From Tanypteryx hageni (lineage: Eukaryota; Arthropoda; Insecta; Odonata; Petaluridae): a DNA stretch of 64,000 bases. The DNA is taken from assembly GCA_028673005.1 (NCBI GenBank), contig CM054117.1, positions 124,001 to 188,000 on the forward strand. The letters run 5' to 3'. Position numbers and translations under genes: made by a program. Below, piece by piece: positions 32,961 through 45,094 of this stretch (its first letter is position 1; the number at the start of each line of letters is the position of its first letter). Below the pieces are notes generated by a model. That model had not been told where the DNA came from, did no database searches, and saw nothing but the letters and a program-made list of their open reading frames with translations.

Positions 32961-34960
32961 CCAGTGTGTAGACCAATCTAATAAGTTTAGAAAGCTGAAA
33001 TTTTGCAATATTATAGAACTTTTCTCAAAACCAACGATAAAAATCGAAAATTTTCAAATTGTAAATTTTAGGGGTTGTTTTAACCCCATTTGAACATAAA
33101 AGTTCAATAATTTTTTAGGTACTACAGGATGAGCTAGGAAGCTGCAATTTTCAAATTATTTACAAAACAGTGCATTTGCACAAATAAACATTTTAATCTC
33201 TCCATATATATATTGTGGCAACCATAAAAAACGTTTAAATTTAAACAATTAGAAATATATTATTTTACTTCTAGAAGTGCTACAATTTTAAAATTTGCCT
33301 GAAATGTGCAACATTAGTACCCCATAATGGAGTAAGTGTAAAATGTTTAAAATTGCAACATTTGGGGCTTGTTTTACACTATTATTTTTACATGTGGGAA
33401 AAACGAAAATCACTGCGGAGGTGAAATCCTTAGAATTAATAGAATATTTGTAATGATGAAATATCTGTCTGAAAAATTAATGGTTTTTCAAGGTGAGATG
33501 AAATGCTTGCAGGAGGCAATCACCGTCTACTAGTATGTTATATCCTCCTCCTCCTCTGTAAGGAACGTCTATATATAATGATATCTATATATATCCTCCT
33601 ATGTAAGAGTCGTCGATATAAAATGATAACATATATATAGAAGGATACTAATGTTTAGGCACTTCCAGATGAATTCTTAAAAAAAACGAAATAAGGATTA
33701 TAAAATTTTGATATTTTAATTTGTTCGGCAGTAAAAATTCTTAAAATTTAAACAAATAGATAACTGATTAGGTACTACGGGATGAGCTAGGAAGCTGAAG
33801 TATTTAATTTATTTACAGAGTAGTGAATTGGCTCAAATAAACATTTCAATTTTACCATGAATTGCGGCGGCCGTCAAAAATTATTTAAATTCAAACAATT
33901 AGAAAATTATTATTTTTCTTATAGAAGAGCTACAACTTTAAAATTTGGCTGAAATGTGTAGCATTGGTACCCCATAATGGAGAAAGTGTAAAATGTTTAA
34001 AACTGCAACATTTGGGGATTGTTTTAAACTATTATTTTTACATGGGAAAAACGAAAATCGCTGCGGAGGTGAAATCTTTAGAATTAAAAGAATATCTGTA
34101 ATAATGAAATGTTTGTCTGAAAAATGAGTTTTTTCAAAGTGAGTTAAAATGCTTGCAGTATGCAAGCACCTTCTACTAGTATGTTATATCCTCCTCCTCT
34201 GTAAGAAACGTTGATGTATAATGATAGGAGGTTACTAATGTTTAGGCACTTTCAGATGTGTTGGAGGTTCGAAATTTTTTTCTTAGGAAGAATTTTGTGC
34301 AAAACCGACTAGAGAAAACGAAAATCTTGAAAAAGTGCAAAAATACGGTCGCTAAAAATTTGCAATTGTTAAAACAAATTCTCAAGGTTTATGTATTTCT
34401 GAATGTGCTACAGAGCTGAAATTTTTTTTAGAGGTAGGATTTGTAAAAAAACGAAATAGGGATTATTGAAATTTTGATATTTTAATTTGTCTCGCCGTTA
34501 AAAATTCTTAAAGTTTAAACAAATAGATAACTGTTTAGGTACTACAGGATGAGCTAGGAAGCTGAAATTTTCAGGTTATGTACAGAGTGTTAGATTTGCA
34601 CAAATAAACATTCGAATCTCTCCATAAATATATTGCGGCGGCCGTTAAAAATGTTTATAATTTAAACAACTGGAAAAATATTATTTTACTTCTTGAAGTG
34701 CTACAACTTTAAATTTTGGTAGAAATGTGTAGCATTAGTATCCTATAATGAGAAAGTTCAAAATTCTTAGAATTGCAAATTTTGGGGATTGTTTTAATCT
34801 ATTATTTTTACATAAGGGAAAAACAAAAATTGCCACGGAGGTGAAATCTTTAGAATTAAAAAATATTTGTAATGATGAAATATCTGTCTGAAAAATGAAT
34901 GTTTTTTCAAGGTGAGATGATATGCTTGCAGAATGCAAGCACCTTCTACTAGTATTATAT

Positions 34961-35567
34961 ATTGTAGTAGAATATGATTCAGATACTGGAATTATATACC
35001 GATTTTGCTTATATGAAAGATTCAGCTATCAATTCTTAACTCCTAAAACATATTTTTGTGAAGTCACATTATGGTAAATAGTATTGCACATTCGAAAGAA
35101 GTCTACCTGGAAATATCATGAAATTCTTGAATTTATAAAAATTAAACTCTTACAGTGGAAGTGAATACTGTTTCAAACATTTATAAGACTTGTGTTGTAG
35201 CTTTTATACTACCAAAAGCGATTCTAGTCTTTTTAATTTTTTAAATAACGTTTTTTGAAGGCAAACCGCCAATCAAAAGAAATTGGAAAACTAAATTTAA
35301 TAATAATGATTTTAATAATAAAAGTGAAAATTATATTTACAATTCATATTTCATCATTTCTACGTGAACAATAAATAATCTTTTAACGATAAGTTTTTAC
35401 TTATAAATCGCTACTAAACTAAGTAATTATAAAAAACCTCGGTCTTTAAAAAGGTTATCTAAAATAACATGTTAGAGAGATTCATGGATATGCGAGAACT
35501 TGCTCACGGATACTGGGTAATGGGACAAAAAATAACTCGTGGATATGCGAATTCGTGCATACTCCGA
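34961..35567. other. Tigger 5' non-coding region, resumed
   Basis: AT-rich sequence between the end of array B and the right TIR. The last ~90 bases hold degenerate GGATATGCGA subterminal repeats. Confidence 0.55.
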
Positions 35568-35590
35568 TTGCGGATAACGGGGGAGAAGTG
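35568..35590 (-). repeat. Tigger terminal inverted repeat, right
   Basis: In reverse complement begins CACTTCTCCCCCGTTATCCGC. Degenerate GGATATGCGA-type subterminal repeats extend leftwards to about 35485. Confidence 0.85.
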
Positions 35591-35811
35591 TATAGTATTA
35601 TTATGATACTAAAAGCTGTTGAAAACCAAAATCGTTCTATATACCTCGACTGTGAGCTTCGAGATATCGAAACGAAAAATGTCGATCCTGAGAAAAATCT
35701 AGGGTAAAAGAGTAAGTTGAAAGCTAGGGTTGAATTATACACGAGATATATGAAAAAATCTAATTTTTTCGCTGAGAAATCAGAGGTCGAACTATACACG
35801 AGTATATACGG
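35591..35811 (+). mobile_element. MITE family A, copy 2, right part
   Basis: Matches copy 1 from TAGTATTATTATGATACTAA to its right TIR GAGTATATACGG, followed by TA. Continues the left part at 11982-12381 across the 23 kb Tigger insertion. Confidence 0.9.
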
Positions 35812-35813
35812 TA

Positions 35814-37590
35814 CTATTTTTTGAATCATTGAATAACTTTTATATCAATAAAAATAAAAAATATCTGTTAAATGAATATTTATTTAAATTTTATTTTTTC
35901 CATTAAATATTCGAGTTACCTGGGTACCCGAGTAGCTCCGTGAAATATTAATCGAATACCCAGGTACCCAAAACTTGAGTAATTAGGAATCACTAGTTCA
36001 AGTGCATTGTTTGCTCAAAGAGGGGAATAAGAAAAGAGAGATTCTACCACCATAGGAACACCCAGAAAACCCTGCTCTGTCATACAAGGCAATGAATGCC
36101 ATCACTGCATGTATGATTAACGAGCAAAAATCTACGAAATATTTAATAACTAATAAAATATATTAATGGAACATACTGCGCACATAACGACTCGTGTTAA
36201 TGCAAATATGCTATGTATATACTGAAAAATGGTCATAAGAATAAAATCGCGTCAATGCGAATACACGATGCATATAACAAAAAATGCTGGTAAAAATAAA
36301 ATCGTGCATATGCGAAAACACGTAAACAGAATGCATAAATACAAATTATCAGATAAACTTATAGTGATACTGTTAATGCACCAAATAAAACAAAATTCTA
36401 TCAAAAGAGATATCCTAATCTAATCAAATACATTAACTAGTTTAAAGTAGTTTTTAAAAATATAAGGGCCTAGTTAACTAAATGAAACCACAAAATCAGT
36501 ATTAGGAACTTTTGATGCTCTGACATAAATAATTTCAATTTTGATGACTTGCTAGGATATTATGTTTCTCCGCGACCTCCTAGCGGATCTCCTTTCACCG
36601 ATAAAAATCGGTCCATGAGTTTGTGCCCAGGGGTCACTGCCCCCCTCTGTCTCCCCCCGTCACTATGCCACTACTCCCTATCCCTTCCCAGCTCTCTTCC
36701 CCTCCCTACCCTCAACCTGGCTTCTCCCCGCCCCCTTATCCCTCCCTGCCACCTCCTTGTCCCTCCCTACCTCAACCTGTTCACTCCCTGCCCCTTCACT
36801 ACCCCCACCCTGCCACCTACCTACCCAGTCCCTTTCCCTCCTGTATTATATGCTTCATTCATAGGAATACGTAAATCCTATCTTTGCCTAACTAAAACCT
36901 TCAGCTTGCAATAATGTGTGTTGTTACGGTAAATAAGATATCGTACCAGAAAAAATATGAATCGTGGGCGTTAATTCGACCACTGAACTAAAAATAGGGG
37001 ATGGATTCACAAGCAAGTTTATTCTTTAGCTTCATATATCTCCAAGTCCCAAGTTCATGTCTCAATTCTAACTAATTTTAATGTTCAACTTTAGAAAGGC
37101 TTGCTCGCAACATTTCATCTCTTCCAATATTATTCAAAAGTAGAAAAGATAAGCTCTTGGAATGGAACCCATGAGTTCAATGTAGACAGTGAGCATTTTA
37201 AAAGTTAAAGGTTGCATTGGCAAGTAATACCAGAAAGTTTGATAGAAAAAGATGGATAGTTTTTGAGTTATAAGCGTTTTTCTTATTCTTTCATTTAACC
37301 CCATATAAGGGTTTATACACACAGACATAGCATTTTTAATATAATAGATTAAAAAATCCACCCATAAGTGGAAGGCAAGACTGCAAAGATCAAATGTCCA
37401 AGATGAATTATAGGATATAAAGATTAAGTGGTTAAATTTTTTTCTACGATTATTAGGGATCATGCCATGTACTAATGGATTGGTTGGGACACAAATCAAA
37501 TTCTTTATTTGAAAAAAGTAATTCAAATGCTTGAAAAATTTGATGAAATTTATACGACAAAATTCTAAACATAAGAAAACTTTAAAATTT
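35814..37590. other. Intronic DNA with a pyrimidine-rich tract
   Basis: No gene recognised. 36625-36845 is a C/T-rich stretch of CCCTCCCTACC-type repeats; proline/serine-rich open frames across it are compositional artefacts. Near 35920-35970 is a short inverted GGGTACC-type motif. Confidence 0.55.
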
Positions 37591-37595
37591 CTTAC

Positions 37596-37745
37596 CTTTG
37601 ATTTTGCGCTTTTTTAAATAGCATTCATACAAAATGTGATGCACCAAGCCAGAAATTGCTGCAACTCCAGCAAAGACTTGAAATGCTATTTTTCCTCCCA
37701 AATATCCATACAAAACTCCTCCAATTAAACTTCCTAATGCATAAC
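37596..37745 (-). CDS. Mfsd6: MFSD6-like transporter, penultimate coding exon
   Basis: An acceptor ATTTTTAG precedes GTTATGCATTAGG and a donor AAAG^GTAAGA follows. The 50 codons read YALGSLIGGVLYGYLGGKI then AFQVFAGVAAISGLVHHILY, two membrane segments followed by a basic cytosolic ECYLKKRKIK. GXGLGSXXGGXXY is the motif of the penultimate transmembrane helix in MFSD6-family MFS proteins. The first Gly codon is split (G from the exon at 46113 plus GT here) and a single G is left for the terminal exon. The downstream intron would be about 31.3 kb. Confidence 0.85.
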
Positions 37746-38367
37746 CTAAAAATTCAAGAGTAATTATAATTTTAAAGGAGCTAATAATTGGCATTGTTCA
37801 ATTAGAGCCACATTTCATGCAACAAAAACATTTTTTAATAGTTTTTCTTAGCTGATTTTACAATCCACAACTGAAGGACCATTATTTTCAAACATTCTAA
37901 GAGAATCTTATAAATTTAAGTTATTAGAGAAGTTCTAGGAATAGTTTGAATATTATAAAGAACTAGTACTCTCTTTATAATATGTAAATATCCAAACTCT
38001 CTGGATAAATCTAAATTGTAATGTAATAGGTGTATTATTAAATATGTGACATATCAGTCGCTGAAATATACTGAAAAACTACTGCCTCAACTGCATGATG
38101 GTATTTGAATGACTATATTTGACCTGCTGCAAATTATACACATGGCATGGCATACCAAAACACTTAAAACCTAAGGATATGTAAACTGTTCGAAATTTCG
38201 AACCAAGTCCAGTTATAAAACCTGACTCTGTTCTGAAATAAAAATTTGAATAATTTCAAGCATAAAAAAATGGTTGAAAAATTGCACCAACATAATAGCA
38301 GAAAAACTTATTTGTTTCTAATTATGGACATTGGAACTATTAAAGTTACTATCTATTATATATTATT

Positions 38368-39037
38368 ACTTTCTCCATATGTAGTATAGGGGAAAGTATT
38401 GTATTCATGAAAAAAATCGACAGATTTCAACGGAAATACACGTTTTGAGCAACGCAGAATATGTTTTGACCATTTTCTTGATGATGTCTGTGTATGTGAT
38501 AACTTTTTTGTGGGTGCTCTAACTCAAAAACTATTATTAAGGTCAATGCAAAATTTTATATTTAACATTTTTATTAAAGTCAGAAGAACTGATTAGTTTT
38601 TGGTAAAAATAGGTCAACCGGAAGTGGGTGTTTACTCTTGTCACTTATTTGTTATTTTGAAATATTTGCTTTAATAGTCAATAAATATAAAAATATATTG
38701 GAATAAAAGTTGTAGGAAATTTAATTTTCTACCATCTTTGTTTGAAACATTTTTTCATATAATGCATTGTTTAAGAGATATCTTATATTTATAGCTGCCA
38801 CCACCACGCCCCCTGCCGACAACTATAGTTAACAATTGACGCTTAGTTACATCTTAGTAACGCTCCTTTTTATTTTTTTAATTTTTGGAGATTTGTGGCT
38901 ACATCCAATATCAGAAGGCTATGGTTTGAGTTTATTTCTGTACTTTGTAGTCTAAAATTTTCTCGCAGTTTCTTAAAATATTTATTATTATGTAAACTAT
39001 TTGGAATTTTTAGAAATATTACAGATATGGAGAAAGT
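38368..39037 (+). mobile_element. Family X short TIR element, copy 2
   Basis: 670 bp, ACTTTCTCCATATGTAGTAT to ACAGATATGGAGAAAGT, highly similar to the copy at 7433-8107. The palindromic GTGGTGGCCAC motif follows immediately. Lies in the MFSD6-like intron. Confidence 0.78.
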
Positions 39038-39099
39038 CATGTGGTGGCCACATCAGATTTTTTTATATATTTATTTTAGGTGAAACGGTTTGATTGAAT

Positions 39100-40232
39100 A
39101 CCTTAAGCATTCACAGAAGCGCTATATCGCACATCTTTATTCCAGATTTACAAATTATTTCATGTATACTGCTTTATCGTAGATTTCTACATCTTCCTCA
39201 TAAGTTTATCAGAAAAAACATTCAAATAATGATAAACAAAGATGCTAGAAGCACGCAGGGACAGGAGATAGAGGAGGTTTCATATTTGCCTACTCAACAA
39301 AAAAATCTGATGTGGCCACCACATGACTGTGTGCTGTTAGCCTTTGCCTCTTACGTTACCATGCGCCTTTTCGCCTTTCGAGTTTTCACGTATTTCAAGT
39401 TTTCTGGTAAGTATTTTGAGTTGGGACACACTGTTAAGAAGGGATGGACCAACCATACCAAAGAAGGACTGTCGGAGGGACCATCTGGTAAGGGAGGGAG
39501 GCTGATCGTCTGCCATGCTGGGTCCTCAAATGGCTTTGTTCCCAATGCCAACCTTGTATTTCACTCCAAGAAAACCGGCGACTACCATGAGGAAATGGAT
39601 CATAAAAAATTTTATGAATGGTTCAAAACAGTGCTACTGCTGAATATTAAAGAGCACAGTGTGATAATAATGGACAATGCAACATATCATTCTGTGCAAA
39701 TCAATAAGCCTCCCACAGTTGCTAGCAGGAAGGCCATGATAATGGAGTGGTTGGCGGAAAACAACATCCCTTTTGATGAGGGAATGATGAAGGGAATATT
39801 ACTTAATTTAGTGCATAAAACAGACCCTAGTTCCCTTCATATGTAATAGATGAACTGGCCAAAAGTGAAGGACATGAAGTGGTTCGTCTTCCCCCCTATC
39901 ACTGTCACTTCAACCCTATCGATTTGATATGGGCACAGGATAAAGGTCATGTAGCCAGAGAAAATAAATCATTCACTCTAAAAGAAGTGGAAACACTGCT
40001 CAATGAAGGTCTTCATAAAGTGATGCCGGGAGACTGGAAAAAGGCTGTCGACCACGTGAAGAAAGAAGTAGAAGATGCTTGGGAAAAAGAAGGGACTTTG
40101 GATGCAGCTGTTGACGAACTTATCATTCGATTGGAAGAAGAAAGTTCTACTGAAAGTGAAGAAAGTAAAGTGACTTCTGGTGAACCTAGTGATCGTGAAG
40201 AGTATATGGAAGGTGTTGAACTTTTGAAATAG
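39100..40232 (+). pseudogene. IS630/Tc1-type DDE transposase (DDE_3-like), 5' truncated
   Basis: Reads GRLIVCHAGSSNGFVPNANL, then VIIMDNATYHSVQINKP (a catalytic aspartate of the DDE triad) and, after a frameshift at about 39830, VRLPPYHCHFNPIDLIWAQ. An acidic, glutamate/serine-rich C-terminal tail follows, ending at 40232. The N-terminal DNA-binding region and the first catalytic aspartate are missing; sequence before about 39410 is not conserved. In this family the third catalytic position is normally NPIE; here it is NPID, either a natural DDD variant or a mutation. The frameshift and truncation indicate a dead copy in the host intron. Confidence 0.78.
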
Positions 40233-40453
40233 CATAGAACAAATTGTAAAAAATTATTTGTGTAAATTTTGCTACTTATAATTAATCACTACAATAAAAA
40301 TGTGTTATTAATATCTATTCTATGCTTGTATACCAAACAAAAAATCATACCAAAATCCTGTCTGAAAGTTCCTAAAATATTCCATTCAATAATTTCCAAG
40401 TTTTTAAAAGCATTATTACTGGAATAATTCACGCAGCAGCTGACAAGTTTTAA

Positions 40454-41385
40454 CCCTCCAGTACTCCACATGGGGGGCTGTGGACACCTCAGGCATATGT
40501 TTTATGACAGGGTTCCTTTCCTTTGGCGTTTTATGATCCCGACCCTTCAGTAGCTGGAATGACGTGTTTGGAACCTATTCTGCTAAACATTTTCAGTTTT
40601 CTGTGATATTCCTTTGAATTTGGAGGTTTTTTCTAACAATAAGAGAGTGCTGCATTGGAAATAAGTGCTTTTTTCTTTGTGTGGATGTTGTTCATATTTT
40701 ATTCTAAAATTATTGTTATTATCTATAGAACTTTTTTATTTCGCATAATTTGAGATTGTCTCTGAATAGTTTCTTCACTGATCAACATCATAAAATGTGT
40801 TATTTCCCATAATTGGAGATCGCATCTCAACAATTTCTTCACTGACTCTGATCCTACAAGGTTTGTAGATTTTTATTATTACAGTGTTCAGTTTTTGTTT
40901 TGAAACTCCCAGTCAACTGTTTCCAATTAATGTTTGACAGAACTGTTATAAATATTATAGTGAATTACACTAATATTCAAATTGAAAAGTAAAGCCAATA
41001 CAGATTTCAAGGTCATGATGCGAAAAACAGGGTTTCTTCTCATGTACAATTACTATTTCTGTTCTATTGTGATATTTCCGATTTATTGAATTGAACTGAA
41101 GATATTATAAGTATATTCCTAAAAATTGTCAACTGACTCAAAGATTTACCTCCGGAAATATTCATGAAAGTGTACCTTAATACTTTTTCTTTTCAAAATA
41201 GATTAATAATTACAAAATCATTTGAAACTTCTCAAAATTAACTTATAAATGATTATGAATGGAACAAAATAAAGAATCGACTGAATAATAGCGATACTGT
41301 TTTTATAACAAAAAATTGTGGTTTATCAGGAGAACCCCACGCGAGTACTGGCAGGTGAAAAATTAACGCGAGTACCGGAGGAAGA
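40454..41385. mobile_element. Candidate MITE with CCTCCAGTACTCC-type ends
   Basis: The left end TTAACCCTCCAGTACTCCAC is mirrored on the right by CCCCACGCGAGTACTGGCAGG and a second ACGCGAGTACCGGAGG. TTAACCC suggests piggyBac-like insertion, but the right-hand TTAA position is ambiguous. No ORF. Confidence 0.4.
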
Positions 41386-41389
41386 AATT

Positions 41390-42350
41390 TTAACATTGTT
41401 TCTGAATGTGTGGTTACGATTCCCTGAAAATATAAGATTTCTTGCATTGCCAGTTTCCGAAACAATTTGAGAATAGAATACGAGCCGTTCGGTCTGTCCG
41501 AGAACGGCTGCACGGTGGGCGAAATACAGTGGAGGAGATGGAGTGGAAATGTGGTGGAGGGGGAATCAGCAGAAGTCTAGGCAGCTACGCATTCTAAGCT
41601 CTGCCTCCACAAATCCCAACTCTTGTTAATTGAAGTATAATACCTAGTTTAATTAAAATCCATCTAGCAGTTTAGCAGATGACAGTTATGACGGACGGAC
41701 CAGGCATTCCCATAAGTCGTTCTGCTATTACCACTTCGCTGGTAAAGAAGGCCTTCTCATTGAAGACAAAGAAAAGTTTTTGTGCCAAATTTTTCGTTTA
41801 ATTTTTTAAAAGAATCTTTAACCTTTCGTATTTGGGTGGCCGTCCATAAAGTTTATCTTCCTGACCTTGCTGAATTTCACGTTTGTGAAGCATTTTCCTT
41901 GCTAGAAGAAGCTAGTTTCTCATTCTTATTCAGTTAACAAGGTTTCCATTATACAATTCTATATTTTATATGTAAATATTGGTGCTGTTTACATGAATTA
42001 TTTTTGTATCGATTACCTGGAACGCATCCCCTGCATAAAGAGTGGAGTACTGTGTGTTAATTTTGAAATGTGCCCATGTACGGTAATGCGTGTGTACCTG
42101 CTGGATTGGTCTGAAGATTGCCATGACATCATATTGAATAAAAAATGAGATAACTCAAAGTTGTGAATTAGGTCGCAGGAACGTTTCTCGGTGCATGATG
42201 GAGAAGCTAGTCATAACTCTGAAATCCCATCATTTTGATGCTGCTACAGCATTAAAGAAATCAAGCATTTATACCGTCCGCAGTTAGTATTTGTTTTATT
42301 TAGTGGATATTTCAGATTTTTATATCTCCAGCAAAATTTTAAAATAAGTG
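41390..42350. other. Intronic DNA, nothing recognised
   Basis: No ORF, TIR or tandem repeat supported; a GGAGGAGATGGAGTGG-type purine-rich patch lies near 41530-41570. Confidence 0.5.
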
Positions 42351-42352
42351 TA

Positions 42353-45090
42353 CAGTAAAACTTCGCTGAACGCGGCTTCCCACAACGCGGATTCAAATTT
42401 ACGCGGTACTCAAATGCGTGATGAGCTTCACCGACTGCGGGAAGTGATTCACTTTTACGCGATTTCCTTGAATGACCATTTTCAATAAAAGGTTTGCCCT
42501 GAAAAGATCATTAGTAAGAAAAAATCGTACTATGATTATAGTGTTTTGTAAAGTCTGTCGGCACCCAATAAAAAATCATTCAGCGCTTTTAACTGCTTTT
42601 TTATCTTCAACTTCAACCTGGAGATGAGGTTCCTTTTTTCAATTTTTCACGTCACGTGAGACTTAGCACTTAACTACCATCGTTAAAAAGAAGTCACATA
42701 AGTAACGCCGATGGATCTCTTAGCCCCCAGGAATATTTCCGCAGGAAATATCTTTTCTCCCCGAAGATGCAACGCACACAAAACTCACTGCGGAGGTTGC
42801 CAAGGCTGAATCACTAAGGTATTGACAAGATGAATTCTGGACGGTCAGCATCCCGACAATATGACATAAATGAATCTACGATAAGAACCATGAAGAAGAC
42901 GGAAGAAAAAATTCGTTCTAGTATTTGTGCCGGTGCTTCTGCTAGTACCTTCTATGTTAGCAGAGGAGATGCACTAATGGAGAAAATGGAAAAGATGTTA
43001 AACATTTGGATCAAAGATCAGGCGCAAAAACGTGCTCCTTTGGATGGGCCTATTATCAGAAATAAAGCCCTTAGTATATATGAGCATTTAAAATTGCAAG
43101 AAAGTGGTGAAGAACGAGGAGCCTTTACTTTTCAAGCCAGCAGAGGATGGTTTGATAGATTTAAGAAGCGATTTCAACTTCATTATGCGAAGACTGCTGG
43201 TGAAATTGCATCTGCTGATCATGAAGCAGCAGCTAAATATCCAGATGTATTCAGAGAACTCACTGAAAGGAAAAATTACCGACCTGAGCAAGTCTTTAAC
43301 GCTGATGAGACGAATTAATTTTGGAAAAAAATGCCACAATGAACGTGGATTGCTAAAGACGAACGGTCAGCTCCTGGCTTTAAAGTAGCGAAAGACAGAT
43401 TTACCCTTCTATTTTGCGGAAATGCAGCAGGAGATTTTAAGTGCAAACCAATGTTGGTGTATAGAGTGGAAAATCCGAGGGCACTGAAGGGCAAGACCAA
43501 AAGTTCGCTCCCTGTATTTTGGAGGAGTAACAGCAAAGCTCGGGTTACTGCAAGACTTTTTGAGGATTGGTTTGAGAATTCCTTCGTTCGTGAAGTGAAA
43601 AAGTACCTGAAGGAAACAAATCTTGCATTCAGGGTGATCCTCGTAGTAGATAATGCACCAGGTCATCCGAAATCTCTTGCTGAGGCCCATCCTGAAATTG
43701 AAGTTGAGTTCTTACCGCCTAATACAACTTCACTTGTGCAGCCCTTGGACCAGGGTGTTATTGCAGCCTTTAAGTTGTATTACATCCGGCAAAGTTTTGC
43801 TAACATTCTTTCAATGATGGAGGTAAATCCATCCTTAGGAGTTAGCGATTGCTGGGAAAAATTTGATATTTCGAAGGCCATTGAAATAATAAAGGGATGA
43901 AGTGAGAAGTGAAACAATGAACCTTTGCTAGAAAACTCTTTGGCCTGATATCGTTCGTGACTTCTGAGGTTTTCCCGATAATACGGAGGACGTTAGGGAA
44001 ATAATTAATATCGCAAGACACATCGGGGGTGAAGGCTTTGAAGACATGGAAGAAAGTGATGTGGAAGAATTGTTAGAGTCCCATGCAGAGGAACTAACCA
44101 TTGGTGAATTAGATATGGTGACATAAACTTCGAGTGAAGGCGAAAAAGAAGAGAATGATTTGGAGCCTGAGAAGCCAAAGTCAACAGCAAAAATTTTGGA
44201 GAAGTTTTTGAAGCAGGCAGAAGATTTAAAAGAAGCACCACTGGAATTTGATCCTTCAGTAGAAAGAAGCCTGAAGTTCAAGAGGAGTCTAGAATCAGCT
44301 TTAGCTCCCTACGTAGAACTTCATAGGGAGTTAAAAAAGTCCAAACAGGTGCCTACCACGAAATTCTTCCAGTCAAGGTCTGAGCACATCGAAATCACAA
44401 GACCAAGAGCAGACCATCTAATTAACCTTGGCGAGTTTCACTGTAACTTCGTTAAAATATTTCATTAAATTTTCAATAAAATATTTCTCGAGATAAATAA
44501 AAATTACGCAAAAATTAATGCCAGTATGTACCGTTTCAGTGAGTGCAAACAACTGCCGGTAGTGCTGCTAGTGTTATGCATCTGTGCAGAGGCCAATCCG
44601 GCATAGCTGAGGACTGATCGTTGGATTCGCTGTCGATATTAATCAACAAGTTTTTAATAGGTATGTATTGTTTCAGTTCTGTGAACATTAAGTTTAAATA
44701 TTTCAAAACTTGTTTCTAAATATTTATCACTGCGAGCGATGAAAGTGACGTATTTAAGCAAGCATTTCCAGGTATAAAGGGAAAACTATAAAAGTGAATG
44801 TATGCTTAGTGTAAAATTACGCGAGAATTTAACTTTAATTTTTTAATAAATATTTTTTTTAACGCAATACTACTGTATATAATTAGTTGATGCGATGTTT
44901 ATAACCTTTTTTAAAGGAAATATAAGCAAACTATGTCATTATTATTGAAAAACGCCATCAAGGAGTACATTTTTCCGAACTCGGAACGGAACCCTTTTAT
45001 TCCCATAAGACTAATGATTCCTCCAACGCGGATTCGCGCAATGCGACATCCTTGTAGAACCTAACCCCCGTGTTCGGCGAAGTTTTACTG
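42353..45090 (+). mobile_element. Full-length Tigger element (2738 bp) with TA duplication
   Basis: Starts CAGTAAAACTTCGCTGAACG and ends with the inverted counterpart CGGCGAAGTTTTACTG, flanked by TA at 42351-42352 and 45091-45092. Further GCGGATTC-type subterminal inverted repeats lie at about 42388 and 45022. The CAGT...CGCTNAACGCGG end is characteristic of Tigger elements. It carries a broken transposase and sits inside the MFSD6-like intron. Confidence 0.93.
42830..44468 (+). pseudogene. Tigger transposase, inactivated
   Basis: Starts with NSGRSASRQYDINESTIRTM (pogo HTH; the segment before it is missing), then WIKDQAQKRAPLDGPIIRNK and FQASRGWFDRFKKRFQLHY, NYRPEQVFNADETN followed by a stop where GLFW is expected, GFKVAKDRFTLLFCGNAAGD, RVILVVDNAPGHPKS (second catalytic D), LPPNTTSLVQPLDQGVIAAF, and YYIRQSFANI. 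Beyond 43900 several stops and shifts break a C-terminal tail that resumes with FDPSVERSLKFKRSLESALA. The upstream ATG at 42830 follows a probable frame disruption. Most of the DDE core is readable, so inactivation is by a handful of lesions. Confidence 0.9.
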
Positions 45091-45094
45091 TATT

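Larger units (their letters stand above)
27130..34960. repeat. Array of ~775 bp repeat units (array B), large inverted arrangement
   Basis: Forward cores lie near 27150, 27898, 28678, 29452 and 30224, giving spacings of about 750-780 bp. Orientation switches at about 30960-31010, and reverse units continue to 34960, with unit ends (TGCTTGCAGTATGCAAGCACC...CTAG) near 31800, 32570, 33530, 34190 and 34950. Units are about 10-20% diverged by eye. Within each unit, blocks of about 150 bp containing TTGTTTAAA...TTTTTAACGGCCGC recur in diverged form, suggesting the unit grew by internal duplication. No coding capacity. Confidence 0.85.
12382..35590 (-). mobile_element. Tigger/pogo element, 23.2 kb, loaded with nested insertions
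   Basis: Ends are inverted repeats CACTACTCCACCGATATCCGC and, in reverse complement, CACTTCTCCCCCGTTATCCGC, each flanked by TA (12380-12381 and 35591-35592). Removing the interval with one TA joins TATTATTAGTA to TAGTATTATTATG, exactly the sequence of MITE copy 1 near 11483-11506. The transposase is on the minus strand in two pieces (20243-20728 and 16000-17098). Insertions inside it: a piggyBac-like element (12983-15305), a Penelope derivative, an RTE, a piggyBac remnant, a CR1 and the second satellite array. The original element would have been only a few kb. Confidence 0.88.

Noticed and set aside
27818..34938. Several 65-90 codon open frames with repeated IYIDDSYRGGYNILVVGACI-like translations
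   Set aside because: They are translations of the satellite core and hairpin in array units, in both orientations, and are not maintained across units.
27130..34960. Regularly spaced repeats considered as a CRISPR-like array
   Set aside because: Units are ~775 bp with no unique short spacers, and the DNA is eukaryotic.
36549..36914. Proline/serine-rich open frames of 83-121 codons
   Set aside because: They fall on a CCCTCCCTACC-type pyrimidine tract; composition alone opens the frames, and no start context, splice site or conserved motif is present.
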